Shown piece by piece: positions 25,397 to 34,881 of a DNA stretch of 64,000 bases (positions are counted from its first letter, which is position 1; each line of letters opens with the position of its first letter). This stretch comes from Algoriphagus resistens (GTDB lineage: Bacteria > Bacteroidota > Bacteroidia > Cytophagales > Cyclobacteriaceae): assembly GCF_001442615.1 (NCBI RefSeq), contig NZ_LMXN01000012.1, positions 62,001 through 126,000 on the forward strand, written 5' to 3'. The position numbers and the translations under genes were made by a program. Under the pieces are notes generated by a model, which was given only the letters and a program-made list of their open reading frames with translations, did not search any database and was not told the DNA's origin.

Positions 25397-28300
25397 TTGG
25401 CCCAGGTATCTCTAAAAGCTGTAGCAGTAGCCATATGCTCATTAATGGTGATTTTTGTTGCTGATGCATCGTTGGAGCATATTCACCAAGACAACTTTAA
25501 AACAGTTAGCCTGCAGTCATCGTTGGATGACGCCGAGTTGATAGGTCCAGATAGGTTATGTAATATTTTCGGAAGTGTCATTGGTAATTTTTCCGGAGGA
25601 GGGGATGCTGCTACCGATGTATATAGATGGACAATAGTAGCACCTGACGGAGAAGTGTTATTTACCAGACCCCCGGGGGCTTTTCAAACCATTGAATATA
25701 CATTCGAATTATTGGGCTCTCACAAAGTGAAACTCGAGGTAAGCCGTGGCGGAAAGCTGATTGCCAACCTCGAAAAGATGGTAGAGGTCATAAAAGGGCC
25801 ACTTTTATCACTCGCGGCTAATTATAAAATCTGCGCGGGCCAACCGATAGACCTACAAGCTATCTCACCATCAAGTGCTAATTTCTCAAGCTACCTATTT
25901 GAATGGACTAATGAAATGGGGGAAATAGTGGGAACCTCAAACACGTTAAGCGTAACTATTCCCGGTGATTACGCAGTGACTTTTTATACCCCAGATGAAA
26001 ATTCAAATCCTATCTGCCAAAATAAATTAAATACGACTGTGGAAGTTCTTGACTCCATAGAGATACTACAGAGCGCCAACTCAGTTTGCAGAGATGGGAC
26101 CATTACTTTTCAAACTGATCCTAATACTATGGGCCAATGGTATCTTACCTCTCCCGGCGAGACGGAGGCCAAATTGGTAAGCATTTCAAATGAACTGACC
26201 TTAACTCCTATTGAGGAATTAGTAGCCTTTGGAGAATATAAGCTTGAGGTTATAATCGAAAATATTGAAAACCCGTTATGCAGTCCCAAAGCCACCACTA
26301 GCTTCACATACAACCAAGAACCTCTTATTTCACTTGTATCAACCTTGGCTGCAAGTGGATGCTTTAATACAGATGGAGGGTTGGAACTAAAAGCCGAAAC
26401 CAATCTAGATCAGCTAATCGTAAGTGGAGTAGACACTTCTTATGGTCCTTTTCTAGCTGGGGAAACCATATCAATCACTAATCTAGAATCAGGAGGATAC
26501 ACCTTGTTTTCATATCTGGATGGCTGCCAAAATAGGTTTGGCGCCGTAGTGCCACTAGATATCGCTCCGACGATTCTGGATTTTGCGATCGAAAATATTA
26601 CCTCAGAAACCTGTACCAGCAACGGCAAAATCAATGGCTCGTTCGATGTCAATTTACAAAATGGTCCAACAGATGGCTCTTTTAGGGTGTTGACTGAAAA
26701 AGGGGATGTGGTAGTAAAAGAAGCTTTACCTACAGTGAATCCTTTTAAGATAGAACTGGGTGGGGGGAAATATTTTTTCGAAATATTAGACCCGGACAGC
26801 TGTAAACTTCCAACTAGGGAATTTATTGAAATCCCCGCCAAACCCCAAACACTCTTTAGCATACCAAAAGAACTAACTATTTGTGAGTCTTACGACCTGA
26901 TTCCTGAGACAACTGAAAACCTCCTGCTCACTTTAACAGATCCTTCAGGCAATAACATCACCAAAAATTCCGGGGAACCTTTCACCATAACCCAAGAAGG
27001 GGAATATAGTTTACTCGGTATAATACCCAATCAAAGTGAAGTTTGTCCGTCAGAACTTAAGCTGATCGTACACACCACGGATCCAATTCCATTTGATCCA
27101 ATTCTTACGAGTGAAGACTGCGTGATTGGCAATCGGGTATTTAAGGCTGAGATCTATGGGTTTGATCCTAACTTAGCGGATTTTTATTGGAGGAATGCAG
27201 CTGGAGATACAATAGGAACTGGACAAAGTCTTTTCCTCTCTCCTACTTCAATAGGTACTTTTTCTTTGGAAGTACAGCCAAAAGACAGTGAAAGCTGCCC
27301 TATTTCCCCAAAGGAATTTACAGTTGAGAAGCCTGTATTATTTGTAGATGCTTCCATAACTTCCACTAAACTGTGTGAGTTTGGCCCTGAAGCTATTGTA
27401 GAGCTAACCACCACTTCCCCTGAAGCGGTGACAGACATCAGATGGAGAAGATTCGATGAAGAAGGGACAATTGAGGAACTTGCAGAATTCAACAATCAAC
27501 TTACGATCAGGACTCGAATCGGTGGGACATACGAAGCTTCCGCCTACAGCATTATCCCGGCAATAGATAAAAATTGTGAACTTGGAAGGATCACTTTTCA
27601 GCTGGACTTGACACCTGACAAAGTAGCATTTGAAATCCCAGAAGAACTGACCATCTGTGATTTCCATGAACTTATCCCTGAGACTAGCCAAGCTCTGGAA
27701 TTCTTCCTTACAACTCCGTCTGGCGAAGTCATTGAAAAACCTTCTGGTCAACCTTTCACATTAGACGAGGAAGGCGTTTATACATTCTTGGCCTTTGACA
27801 GCAATAATCCTACTCCCTTTTGTCCAGAGCAGAAGGAAATCAGAGTCAACTTAGCCGATGCAGTCGATTTTCAACCAGTTTTGTTTGAGGAATTTTGTGA
27901 TGGAACTAAAGTTTACCAGGCAGTCCTTATCAATTACACAATTGAGCAGGTGAACATAATTTGGAGGGATAAAGACGGTAATGAAGTAGGGAACGGTGAA
28001 TTCTTAACAATAAACAGCCCCGGGGTTTATACCTTAGAGGTACAGCCTTCGGGTGTTATCCCCTGCCATATTCTCCCCATATCCTTTGAAGTTTTACCAC
28101 CGGTACTAGCTATCGATGTGATTCTAAAGGCAGATCCCTTATGTCCCGAGTCGCCGTCAGCTTCCATACGGGCGGAAGCTGACTTTAGCTCAGTCACCTC
28201 AATAGAGTGGTGGTACACATCTCCGGGAGGTGAGCAAGCTGAGCTGACCGGAGAACGCAACAAAGAAGAAATCTTAGCAATCAATGAAGGGATATATGAA

Positions 28301-28891
28301 GTCAGGGTTTTCAATCAAGTACCTTGTCTATTAGGATTTGACAAAGCCTTAATCCTAAGGAGTACGGATACCGTCCGGCCTGAAGTGGAAGAAAGTTACC
28401 AGATTTGCCCAAAGTATGAAATAGCCCCAACAATCAACCCGGGAAGCTTCGCCAACTATGAGTGGTACTTTGCAGGAGAATTAGTTTCCACAAGTGCTAT
28501 TTACAAACCTCTTTTTGTAGGTGAGTATAACCTCATTGTCTATAGCCAAGAAGGTTGCGCCTATCAAACAGGTTTCACTACAGAAGAAGAATGTGAACTA
28601 AAAGTCATATACCCTAATGCAGTGCAACCTGGAAATCCAGATAAAGAATTTCTGCTGTACACAAATTATCTTATTGATGAGCTGGACTTGGTTATAGTAA
28701 ACAAATGGGGACAAGTGATCTTCCAATGCGCACAAACTAATCTTATCTCAGAAGAACATACCTGTACATGGGATGGCACTTTTAATGGGAAAGTTATTCC
28801 GAACGGAACTTATGCTGTGCGGATCAATTATAAAAACTATGAAAAGAACATCTCCAAATCTGAATTTGGCTCCATTGTAATTATAGAATGA
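25397..28891 (+). CDS. T9SS surface protein B (internally duplicated Ig-like modules, type B-like C-terminal domain)
   Basis: A 1164-residue secreted protein, paralogue of A and C. No ATG lies between the in-frame stop at 25376 and the hydrophobic signal, so the likely start is TTG at 25397 (signal LAQVSLKAVAVAICSLMVIFVADAS); the first ATG, at 25445, would cut the signal in half. It has a PKD-like domain (about 50-140) and a chain of Ig-like modules with paired Cys. A block of about 259 residues occurs twice in tandem (from about 485 and about 744). The end (LKVIYPNAVQPGNPDKEF, LVIVNKWGQVIF, TCTWDGTFNG, IPNGTYAVRINY) is a variant gliding-motility-associated C-terminal domain. Probable secreted or surface-bound adhesin. 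Confidence 0.82.
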   Translation: MAQVSLKAVAVAICSLMVIFVADASLEHIHQDNFKTVSLQSSLDDAELIGPDRLCNIFGSVIGNFSGGGDAATDVYRWTIVAPDGEVLFTRPPGAFQTIEYTFELLGSHKVKLEVSRGGKLIANLEKMVEVIKGPLLSLAANYKICAGQPIDLQAISPSSANFSSYLFEWTNEMGEIVGTSNTLSVTIPGDYAVTFYTPDENSNPICQNKLNTTVEVLDSIEILQSANSVCRDGTITFQTDPNTMGQWYLTSPGETEAKLVSISNELTLTPIEELVAFGEYKLEVIIENIENPLCSPKATTSFTYNQEPLISLVSTLAASGCFNTDGGLELKAETNLDQLIVSGVDTSYGPFLAGETISITNLESGGYTLFSYLDGCQNRFGAVVPLDIAPTILDFAIENITSETCTSNGKINGSFDVNLQNGPTDGSFRVLTEKGDVVVKEALPTVNPFKIELGGGKYFFEILDPDSCKLPTREFIEIPAKPQTLFSIPKELTICESYDLIPETTENLLLTLTDPSGNNITKNSGEPFTITQEGEYSLLGIIPNQSEVCPSELKLIVHTTDPIPFDPILTSEDCVIGNRVFKAEIYGFDPNLADFYWRNAAGDTIGTGQSLFLSPTSIGTFSLEVQPKDSESCPISPKEFTVEKPVLFVDASITSTKLCEFGPEAIVELTTTSPEAVTDIRWRRFDEEGTIEELAEFNNQLTIRTRIGGTYEASAYSIIPAIDKNCELGRITFQLDLTPDKVAFEIPEELTICDFHELIPETSQALEFFLTTPSGEVIEKPSGQPFTLDEEGVYTFLAFDSNNPTPFCPEQKEIRVNLADAVDFQPVLFEEFCDGTKVYQAVLINYTIEQVNIIWRDKDGNEVGNGEFLTINSPGVYTLEVQPSGVIPCHILPISFEVLPPVLAIDVILKADPLCPESPSASIRAEADFSSVTSIEWWYTSPGGEQAELTGERNKEEILAINEGIYEVRVFNQVPCLLGFDKALILRSTDTVRPEVEESYQICPKYEIAPTINPGSFANYEWYFAGELVSTSAIYKPLFVGEYNLIVYSQEGCAYQTGFTTEEECELKVIYPNAVQPGNPDKEFLLYTNYLIDELDLVIVNKWGQVIFQCAQTNLISEEHTCTWDGTFNGKVIPNGTYAVRINYKNYEKNISKSEFGSIVIIE
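26853..28380 (+). repeat. Tandem protein-level duplication inside surface protein B
   Basis: Two consecutive blocks of about 259 residues align by eye: FSIPKELTICESYDLIPET (block 1) against FEIPEELTICDFHELIPET (block 2), then SGEPFTITQEGEYS against SGQPFTLDEEGVYT, and SLEVQP against TLEVQP. The DNA has diverged. Proteins A and C have one copy each (FSVPSELTSCG; FSLPEVIEICD). Confidence 0.8.
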
Positions 28892-28974
28892 CAAGTGTTG
28901 TGAAAAAACTATAACGGATTGGAACATTTTTTGATTCATGGGGGTAATCCTAACATATTGCTGACAAGTATTTC

Positions 28975-28982
28975 TATCTTTG
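28975..28982 (+). promoter_or_regulatory. -7 box upstream of surface protein C
   Basis: TATCTTTG fits TAnnTTTG and lies 22 bases before the TTG start at 29005. A -33 element at standard spacing is not evident, so confidence is moderate. It suggests protein C has its own promoter. Confidence 0.45.
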
Positions 28983-29004
28983 CATACACCCTAATCTGAT
29001 TCCA

Positions 29005-31761
29005 TTGAAGCCCAAAGACCAATTTTCTATACGGAAGATTGGGATGATTTTGGTTTGGCTTTTACTAATTTTGCCTCCGCTAATTTTGCTGGGAAAAGAA
29101 GTAAAAAAGCCAAATAAGCCCGAAATCCCCTATTTGACAAATGTAGCCCTGGGTATAACTGGCCCTACTGAGCTATGCCTCGTGTTAGGGGTAGCCACAG
29201 GAGATTACAGCATCGCAGATGCTTCTTCCGGTGAATATACATGGCGTTTAGAAGATCCTGATGGGAATACTTCCACTATTGCCAAAGGCGGAGCCAGCAG
29301 CGTGGGTACTGTTCAGATCAGATATACGGTCACCGGCACTTATCAACTGATTTTAGAGGAGCGTTCCACTCCGAGTGCCAGTCCCAATACTACCAGCATT
29401 ACCATAGAGGTAAATCCAGGCCCGGCTATAGTGCTCAGGCCCGATTACCTTCTATGTGGGGAAGATATTCCAACTCTTCAGGTTATGGACCCTTCGGATC
29501 CAGATCTTGGCAAGTATGAAATTACCTGGGCCAGAGACGAGGAATTTTTAACCATTGTGCATCAAGGTGTGGGTGCGGCAGGAAATGAGCTTACCCCGAC
29601 TGAAGAAGGATATTATTTTGTCAAACTCAGCCCAACGGTCTCAAGTTCAGCCTGTGTGTCCACCTCTGCCACCTATGTTGGTCCTCCGGTAGATTTTCAA
29701 TTTGTGCAGGACAAGGATGAAGTCTGTGAAGGGGAATCGGTGAAAATAGGACTGGATACGCCCATCAACGGAGAATGGTGGTATAGAAAGCAGGGAGATT
29801 CCGACAAAATCAGCCTGGGCAGCAGCTATGCGATTACTTTAGGCAGCAGCCAGTTTACAGAGCCAGGGATGTTTGAAATAGGTTTTATAGCCAATGATCA
29901 AAATTCTTCCTGCCCTTCAGAAAGAATCACCACTGTAAGACAAAAAGAAGGGCCTAAACTAGAAACAGTTGATCTTGTGCAGCCTTCAGTCTGTGGAGCA
30001 AATGATGGTTCCTTTAAAATTACTGTAGTAAAAGACCTGATATCGTTAAGAGTTGCAGAATTAAATCTGGACCTAGGCCCTCAATCCGCAGGTGCACAAA
30101 TAACCATCCCTGACCTTGAGGCAGGAGTATATACAATTGAGGCGGCAAACATTGAATGCGGCGGGAATTTTTTCCATGCGCTCAATCTATCGGCCGCTCC
30201 TGACGAAACCGAAATTGAGGCGTTCAAAGAAGAATGCGTTCTGAACGGTATCAATTTGGGAAGAGTAGAAATCACTTTTCCCAACGGCAATGTGACCGGA
30301 GACTACCGTATTCTGTCTGGCAACAGCGGAATTTCTACGTATGGCACCTTGACAAATGGGAATTTCATAACAGAAGATCTTCCTGGGGGAATTTACTTTT
30401 TTGACTTTGAGTACGAAAACGATGAGTGCCATCCTCTTATAGAGACGTTTAGGATAGACAGGAGAAGGGATGTTCCTTTCTCTTTACCTGAAGTAATCGA
30501 AATATGTGACACTTATGAACTTTCCTTGCAAACTGGTCTAAGTCTGAATTTTGAATTGACACAGCCCGACGGGACAAAGGTCACGGCCAGCACAGGAGAA
30601 TCATTTTTATTGGAAGAAGAAGGCCAATATAGCTTATATATTGCACCTGTAGATCCTGATGGGGACTACTGTCCCGTAATTCGGGAATTCACCGTGGACA
30701 AGCTAGATTATGAAGTCGCGTTTGACTATGAAATCATAGCAGAGAACTGCTTAGGAGATCAAATATGGGGAGCGGTAATGCAAAACCTTGCTGTTGAAGA
30801 TGCGATATTCCGATGGTATAACGGTTCTGGGGAAATCGTTGGACGGTCCCAGGAATTTCGCCCAACGGCGTTTGGGGAAGTTTATCAGCTCACTGTGCAG
30901 CCTAAAGCAACAGCATCCTGCCTCATCGCGCCCTTAGAAATCCCTTATAATCTACCGGTTCTAAGCGTTCCTGCTGAGCTCAGTTACGAAGAGGAGTGTG
31001 AGTTATTTATCATAAATCTAGAGGTTTCGCAAAATGCGGATCAAGTAACCTGGGTCGAGTGGATCCTCTTTATGGAAGATGGTAGTGCAGTAGAACTGGG
31101 GGAAGGAGCAGATCTATATGAAATTTCGGATGAACGGATAGGGATTTACGAAGCTATACTCTATCGCGACAAACAGTCTGGTGACCGCTGTGAAATCGCA
31201 CGGGTCAATCGTCAAATTGAAGAGCGTACACTTACCCCCAGGCCAGATCTTGACGATTCCTATCCGTTTTGTTCAAAGGGGGACGGACTACCATCCATTG
31301 ATCCAGGCGAATACGAGACGTATACCTGGCGTTATCTTACCGGAGATGTAGTGGTAGGTACCGACTCCACCTTTCGCCCCACCCAGACTGGCAACTATGA
31401 ATTAACAGTTCTCACCGTAGAAGGCTGTATATATGAAGAAGAGTTCCGAGTCTATGACGTTTGCGATATAGATTATGTATTCCCTAATGCTATGATATTA
31501 GGTGACCCAGAGCGGGATTTTAGGATAACAGTCAGTGAAGGCATCTCAGAAGCCGAATTGTATATAATCAACTCCAATGGAGAATTAATTCACCAAGATG
31601 TGGAAACTGAAATAAGCTTCCATACCCCGATACTTAACTGGGACGGGACCGTTGATGGAAAACGAGTCCCACAGGGAACCTATGCCATAGTTCTGATTTT
31701 AAAGAATCCTGCCTACGGCCTAGAAGAAAAGGTCACAGGATCCTTCTTGGTATTGGAATAA
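29005..31761 (+). CDS. T9SS surface protein C (Ig-like modules, divergent type B C-terminal domain)
   Basis: A 918-residue secreted protein, third paralogue of the array. The start is TTG at 29005 or ATG at 29044; both keep the hydrophobic signal (MILVWLLLILPPLILLG). It has a PKD-like N-terminal domain (about 50-130), Ig-like modules with paired Cys, and one copy of the block that is doubled in B (from about residue 490, FSLPEVIEICDTYEL). The C-terminal domain (from about 822) reads IDYVFPNAMILGDPERDF, LYIINSNGELIH, LNWDGTVDGKRVPQGTYAIVLI: the usual RWG is SNG, making it the most divergent of the three. Likely a type IX secretion substrate; ligand unknown. Confidence 0.82.
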   Translation: MKPKDQFSIRKIGMILVWLLLILPPLILLGKEVKKPNKPEIPYLTNVALGITGPTELCLVLGVATGDYSIADASSGEYTWRLEDPDGNTSTIAKGGASSVGTVQIRYTVTGTYQLILEERSTPSASPNTTSITIEVNPGPAIVLRPDYLLCGEDIPTLQVMDPSDPDLGKYEITWARDEEFLTIVHQGVGAAGNELTPTEEGYYFVKLSPTVSSSACVSTSATYVGPPVDFQFVQDKDEVCEGESVKIGLDTPINGEWWYRKQGDSDKISLGSSYAITLGSSQFTEPGMFEIGFIANDQNSSCPSERITTVRQKEGPKLETVDLVQPSVCGANDGSFKITVVKDLISLRVAELNLDLGPQSAGAQITIPDLEAGVYTIEAANIECGGNFFHALNLSAAPDETEIEAFKEECVLNGINLGRVEITFPNGNVTGDYRILSGNSGISTYGTLTNGNFITEDLPGGIYFFDFEYENDECHPLIETFRIDRRRDVPFSLPEVIEICDTYELSLQTGLSLNFELTQPDGTKVTASTGESFLLEEEGQYSLYIAPVDPDGDYCPVIREFTVDKLDYEVAFDYEIIAENCLGDQIWGAVMQNLAVEDAIFRWYNGSGEIVGRSQEFRPTAFGEVYQLTVQPKATASCLIAPLEIPYNLPVLSVPAELSYEEECELFIINLEVSQNADQVTWVEWILFMEDGSAVELGEGADLYEISDERIGIYEAILYRDKQSGDRCEIARVNRQIEERTLTPRPDLDDSYPFCSKGDGLPSIDPGEYETYTWRYLTGDVVVGTDSTFRPTQTGNYELTVLTVEGCIYEEEFRVYDVCDIDYVFPNAMILGDPERDFRITVSEGISEAELYIINSNGELIHQDVETEISFHTPILNWDGTVDGKRVPQGTYAIVLILKNPAYGLEEKVTGSFLVLE

Positions 31762-31876
31762 ACGGATATTTGGGAAGAACATTTTTTACTAGCGGGAAAG
31801 TGGAATGCGATATTTTTCCTATTTTTCCACCTTTACAATCATTCATTCACAACCCAAAATTCAAAAACCTATCCAT

Positions 31877-33121
31877 ATGACTCAAACCATCAACAAATCG
31901 GCACTCTTCAACGCAAGTTGTTTTGCCCTCATTACCACTGCATTTTCCTTTAGTATAAGTGCCGGAACCTTAAAACAACTCGGCGATGACCTAGGCTACA
32001 CCGCTGAAAAACTAGGATATCTAAATTCCCTATGGTTCTTTGGCTTCCCGATCGCCATGATAATTGGGGGACTAATCTATCATTCGATTGGACCTAAGAA
32101 AATCATGCAAATAGCATTCTTGGCTCACTTTCTAGGTGCCGCAATGACCTTATTTGCAATTTACTTTGTATCTGATTCAAGTTATATTATTCTTCTTGCC
32201 TCCAATCTACTTATGGGCATTGGATGCGGATGTACTGAGGCGGCTTGCAACCCAATGATCGCTGACATGTATACTGGAGAGAAAATGAATAAGATGCTCA
32301 ACAGATTCCACATGTGGTTTCCCGGTGGGATTTTTGTCGGAGCCCTTCTTTCAGAATTAATGTCAAGTCTTGGTTTTTCTTGGCAGAGCCAATTTTGGCT
32401 GATTCCAATTCCTGCCCTAGTTTATGTTTATTTGTTTAAAGGAAAAACTTTCCCTAAAGCTAGTGTAGAACAAGCAAGCTCCCTATCTGCTAACTTTAAA
32501 GCAATGTTTTCTTTATTATTCTTCTTTATTTTTTGTTGTATGGCCCTTACCGCCATCACAGAATTTGGCCCTCAGAAATGGACCGGATTGGTCTTGGAAA
32601 GCTCAGGGGCTAAACCTATGTTAATCCTTGCGCTCACTACGGGATTAATGGCTTTCTTGAGGTTTTTTGGTGGCCCAGTCACCAAAGCACTCGGTCAAAC
32701 AGGGGTTCTGCTTGCAGGTGCTATAATTTCAGCCATAGGCATATATTTATTCAGTACCCAGACCGGGGCAATGGTTTATGTTGCGGCCATCTTCTTTGCC
32801 ATGGGAGTGGCTTATTTCTGGCCAACTATGCTTGGTTTTGTGGCAGCTAAAATACCAAAAAGTGGCGCATTAGGCATGTCAATTATTGGTGGTGTAGGAA
32901 TGTTTTCAACGTCAATTTTCCAACCTTTTATTGGGAGCTGGATCGATAGCGATATTGCAGAACAAAAAGCCCTCGGTCTTACCGGTGCGGAGTTAGATTT
33001 GGCCGCTGGCCAAGCCACACTATCCACAATGATGACTTTCCCTATTATTCTGATTGTTGCATTTCTTGTCCTTTTCTTCTGGCAAAGAGGTAAAGCTCCT
33101 GCGGCAGTCGCAGCTCACTAA
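31877..33121 (+). CDS. Major facilitator superfamily transporter
   Basis: A 414-residue membrane transporter with about 12 hydrophobic segments in two halves (for example ALITTAFSFSISAGTL, LWFFGFPIAMIIGGLIYHSIG, ILLASNLLMGIGCGCTEAACNPMIADMY, then FSLLFFFIFCCMAL and ALGMSIIGGVGMFSTSIFQPFIGSW). The loop IYHSIGPKKIMQ corresponds to the MFS motif A. The ATG at 31877 starts the conserved part; an earlier ATG at 31805 adds an unlikely 24-residue extension. The N-terminal GTLKQLGDDLGYTAEKLGYL and the TEAACNP stretch recall sugar or nucleoside permeases of Bacteroidota, but the substrate is not certain. A strong terminator follows. Confidence 0.85.
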   Translation: MTQTINKSALFNASCFALITTAFSFSISAGTLKQLGDDLGYTAEKLGYLNSLWFFGFPIAMIIGGLIYHSIGPKKIMQIAFLAHFLGAAMTLFAIYFVSDSSYIILLASNLLMGIGCGCTEAACNPMIADMYTGEKMNKMLNRFHMWFPGGIFVGALLSELMSSLGFSWQSQFWLIPIPALVYVYLFKGKTFPKASVEQASSLSANFKAMFSLLFFFIFCCMALTAITEFGPQKWTGLVLESSGAKPMLILALTTGLMAFLRFFGGPVTKALGQTGVLLAGAIISAIGIYLFSTQTGAMVYVAAIFFAMGVAYFWPTMLGFVAAKIPKSGALGMSIIGGVGMFSTSIFQPFIGSWIDSDIAEQKALGLTGAELDLAAGQATLSTMMTFPIILIVAFLVLFFWQRGKAPAAVAAH

Positions 33122-33126
33122 AATTT

Positions 33127-33154
33127 AAAAGCAGCCTTCGGGCTGCTTTTTTTT
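33127..33154 (+). terminator. Terminator after the MFS gene
   Basis: Perfect 10-base stem AAAAGCAGCC/GGCTGCTTTT with a TTCG tetraloop and a run of eight T. It separates the MFS gene from the convergent methyltransferase gene. Confidence 0.92.
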
Positions 33155-33157
33155 GCT

Positions 33158-33751
33158 TTAATCCTTTTTCTCCCAAAACTTCAGCTTTCCCTTATTGCTG
33201 GATTTTACCAACAGGTAATTTTCTGGAATCTCCGCAGCATCACCGCAATAAGTCACTATTCTGGTGCCAGACTTGACCCCCGTCAATTTCTCCCGAAGAA
33301 GCTTGATATAGGTATGATATTGTTCGAAATCGATGCTATTATCTTTGTCCAACTTATCCCTGAGGTCAATATTCTCCTCAAAAGCATTAAAAAAATAAAA
33401 GGCATCAAAGGCAGTGAAATCAAGGTTTTTCAGATCCCCATGAATAAAGTCCACTTGATGAAGTTGGTATTTAACTGCCAACTTTCTGGAGACTTGGACT
33501 AGGTTCTCCCGTTGCTCCACACCTGTGATTATGGCTTTAGAATTTACCGCGGCCACCAGACAGAATTTTCCTGCTCCAGACCCTAGATCTAATACTGCAC
33601 TTCCCCCTTCCCGGTCTAAAAACGCTATCGCTTTCTTTGCAATATCCACGGGGGTCCAATGAGTGCCGGACAGCATCCTGATTTTCATGGGATAAAGTGC
33701 ATCAAACTCCTCATCCTTCATGTTCTCCAATGTCATGGAACAAAATCTCAT
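33158..33751 (-). CDS. SAM-dependent methyltransferase, class I
   Basis: A 197-residue methyltransferase. The SAM-binding motif I is AVLDLGSGAGKFCLVAA, followed by the acidic strand-2 end GVEQRENLVQVSRKLA, then DFIHGDLKNLDFTAFDAFYFFNAFEENI. It starts with MRFCSMTLENMKDEEFDALYPMKIRMLSGTHWTP, which suggests a small stand-alone enzyme. The substrate is unknown. It lies 23 bases downstream of the SGNH hydrolase gene on the same strand and may be co-transcribed with it. Confidence 0.85.
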   Translation of the reverse strand: MRFCSMTLENMKDEEFDALYPMKIRMLSGTHWTPVDIAKKAIAFLDREGGSAVLDLGSGAGKFCLVAAVNSKAIITGVEQRENLVQVSRKLAVKYQLHQVDFIHGDLKNLDFTAFDAFYFFNAFEENIDLRDKLDKDNSIDFEQYHTYIKLLREKLTGVKSGTRIVTYCGDAAEIPENYLLVKSSNKGKLKFWEKKD

Positions 33752-33774
33752 GGTAAACTAGAAAATCAATCGTT

Positions 33775-34881
33775 TTATCGTCTTGGGTTTTCTAAAACTT
33801 CCTTCAGCTTGTTCGCATAGGCGTCAGCATATTTTTCCATACCCAAATCACTAGGATGGGTACCGTCTACAAAATCATCTGTACCCAACCCGATTTCATC
33901 CTTGGTCAATGTATAAACCCCATTAACGCCATCCTCTTTTAGCTTAGCAAAACTCTCTTGGAGCCAAGCATTCAAATCCTGATAAATTTCTGCTCTGGGT
34001 TCATATACCAATCCGTCGGAATACCCTGCATGCTCGGTCAACAAAATCGGAGTATCAGGATACTTGTTACGAATAGTTTTCACGGCAAAAATAAGCTTAT
34101 CCTTTATCTGATCAGCGCTAAATCCAGCCCCAGGCCCTAGATTTGGAAGGCAATCCAACACAAAAACCGCCGGATCAATCTGAGAAATCAAGTCAATCAT
34201 TTCCGGCTCCATTCTCCCATTTCCGGAAAAACCCAGATTAATCATTGGCATGTTCATTTCTCTTGCCAGAATATTCGTCCATGCCATACCCGCACGCGAT
34301 GCACAGGCACCTTGTGCGATCGAAGTTCCATAAACCAAGATCGGTTTTTCAGGCCTTTTTGCTGTAAATGCAAAGCTCTTGTTTTCAGGCACTCCAATTT
34401 CAAGACTGTCTACCCCATTATAAAGTGGTAAAAACAGATAGAACTCTTTTTGCTCAGCAGAGGTATTATCCAACTGAAATTTATAGCTCACTTTCTCCCC
34501 AAACTTATAACTCCCTCTAATCCAAAGCCAATTTCCTACACTGTCCCTGGTATACAAATCAACACCAGAAACCCCTGTAGCTGGCATATGAGGCATCTCC
34601 AGGTTTCCAGTAGGAGAATACGATACGTGAACTTCCGGACTGTCTGAAGCAAATCTTAGCATCAATCCCGCTGTTCGTCGTGATAAATTCCAGACTGGTG
34701 TTCTTACTACAGCTTCAGCAGCTGGAGGTAGACGATTAAATCCTATATCATCCCATCCCCTTCCTTCCAGAGCTTGCATCATTTCCGGACTTTCTTTATA
34801 CCATCTGATTTCCTGCCCCCATGAAAAACCGGCATAAAGGAAGAAAAATAAGGTAACTATGCTTTTTTGTGAATTAGTCAT
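33775..34881 (-). CDS. SGNH/GDSL-family hydrolase with N-terminal beta-sandwich
   Basis: A 368-residue exported hydrolase. The signal peptide ends near FSWGQ. An N-terminal jelly-roll-like domain (about 25-180) precedes the SGNH fold: block I VYGTSIAQGACAS (nucleophile Ser), block II LGFSGNGRMEPEM (Gly), block III DCLPNLGPG (Asn) and block V DGTHPSDLGMEKYADA (Asp/His). This is the two-domain SsfX3-like form of carbohydrate or acyl esterase. It may remove acetyl groups from glycans or act on another ester. It is divergent from the PVC-type cytochrome gene with 203 bases between starts. Confidence 0.87.
   Translation of the reverse strand: MTNSQKSIVTLFFFLYAGFSWGQEIRWYKESPEMMQALEGRGWDDIGFNRLPPAAEAVVRTPVWNLSRRTAGLMLRFASDSPEVHVSYSPTGNLEMPHMPATGVSGVDLYTRDSVGNWLWIRGSYKFGEKVSYKFQLDNTSAEQKEFYLFLPLYNGVDSLEIGVPENKSFAFTAKRPEKPILVYGTSIAQGACASRAGMAWTNILAREMNMPMINLGFSGNGRMEPEMIDLISQIDPAVFVLDCLPNLGPGAGFSADQIKDKLIFAVKTIRNKYPDTPILLTEHAGYSDGLVYEPRAEIYQDLNAWLQESFAKLKEDGVNGVYTLTKDEIGLGTDDFVDGTHPSDLGMEKYADAYANKLKEVLENPRR

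Noticed and set aside
17845..31761. Surface-protein array considered as a phage tail-fibre or contact-dependent toxin locus
   Set aside because: No phage structural, toxin or immunity genes are present; the ends are type IX sorting domains and PorP/SprF lies beside them.
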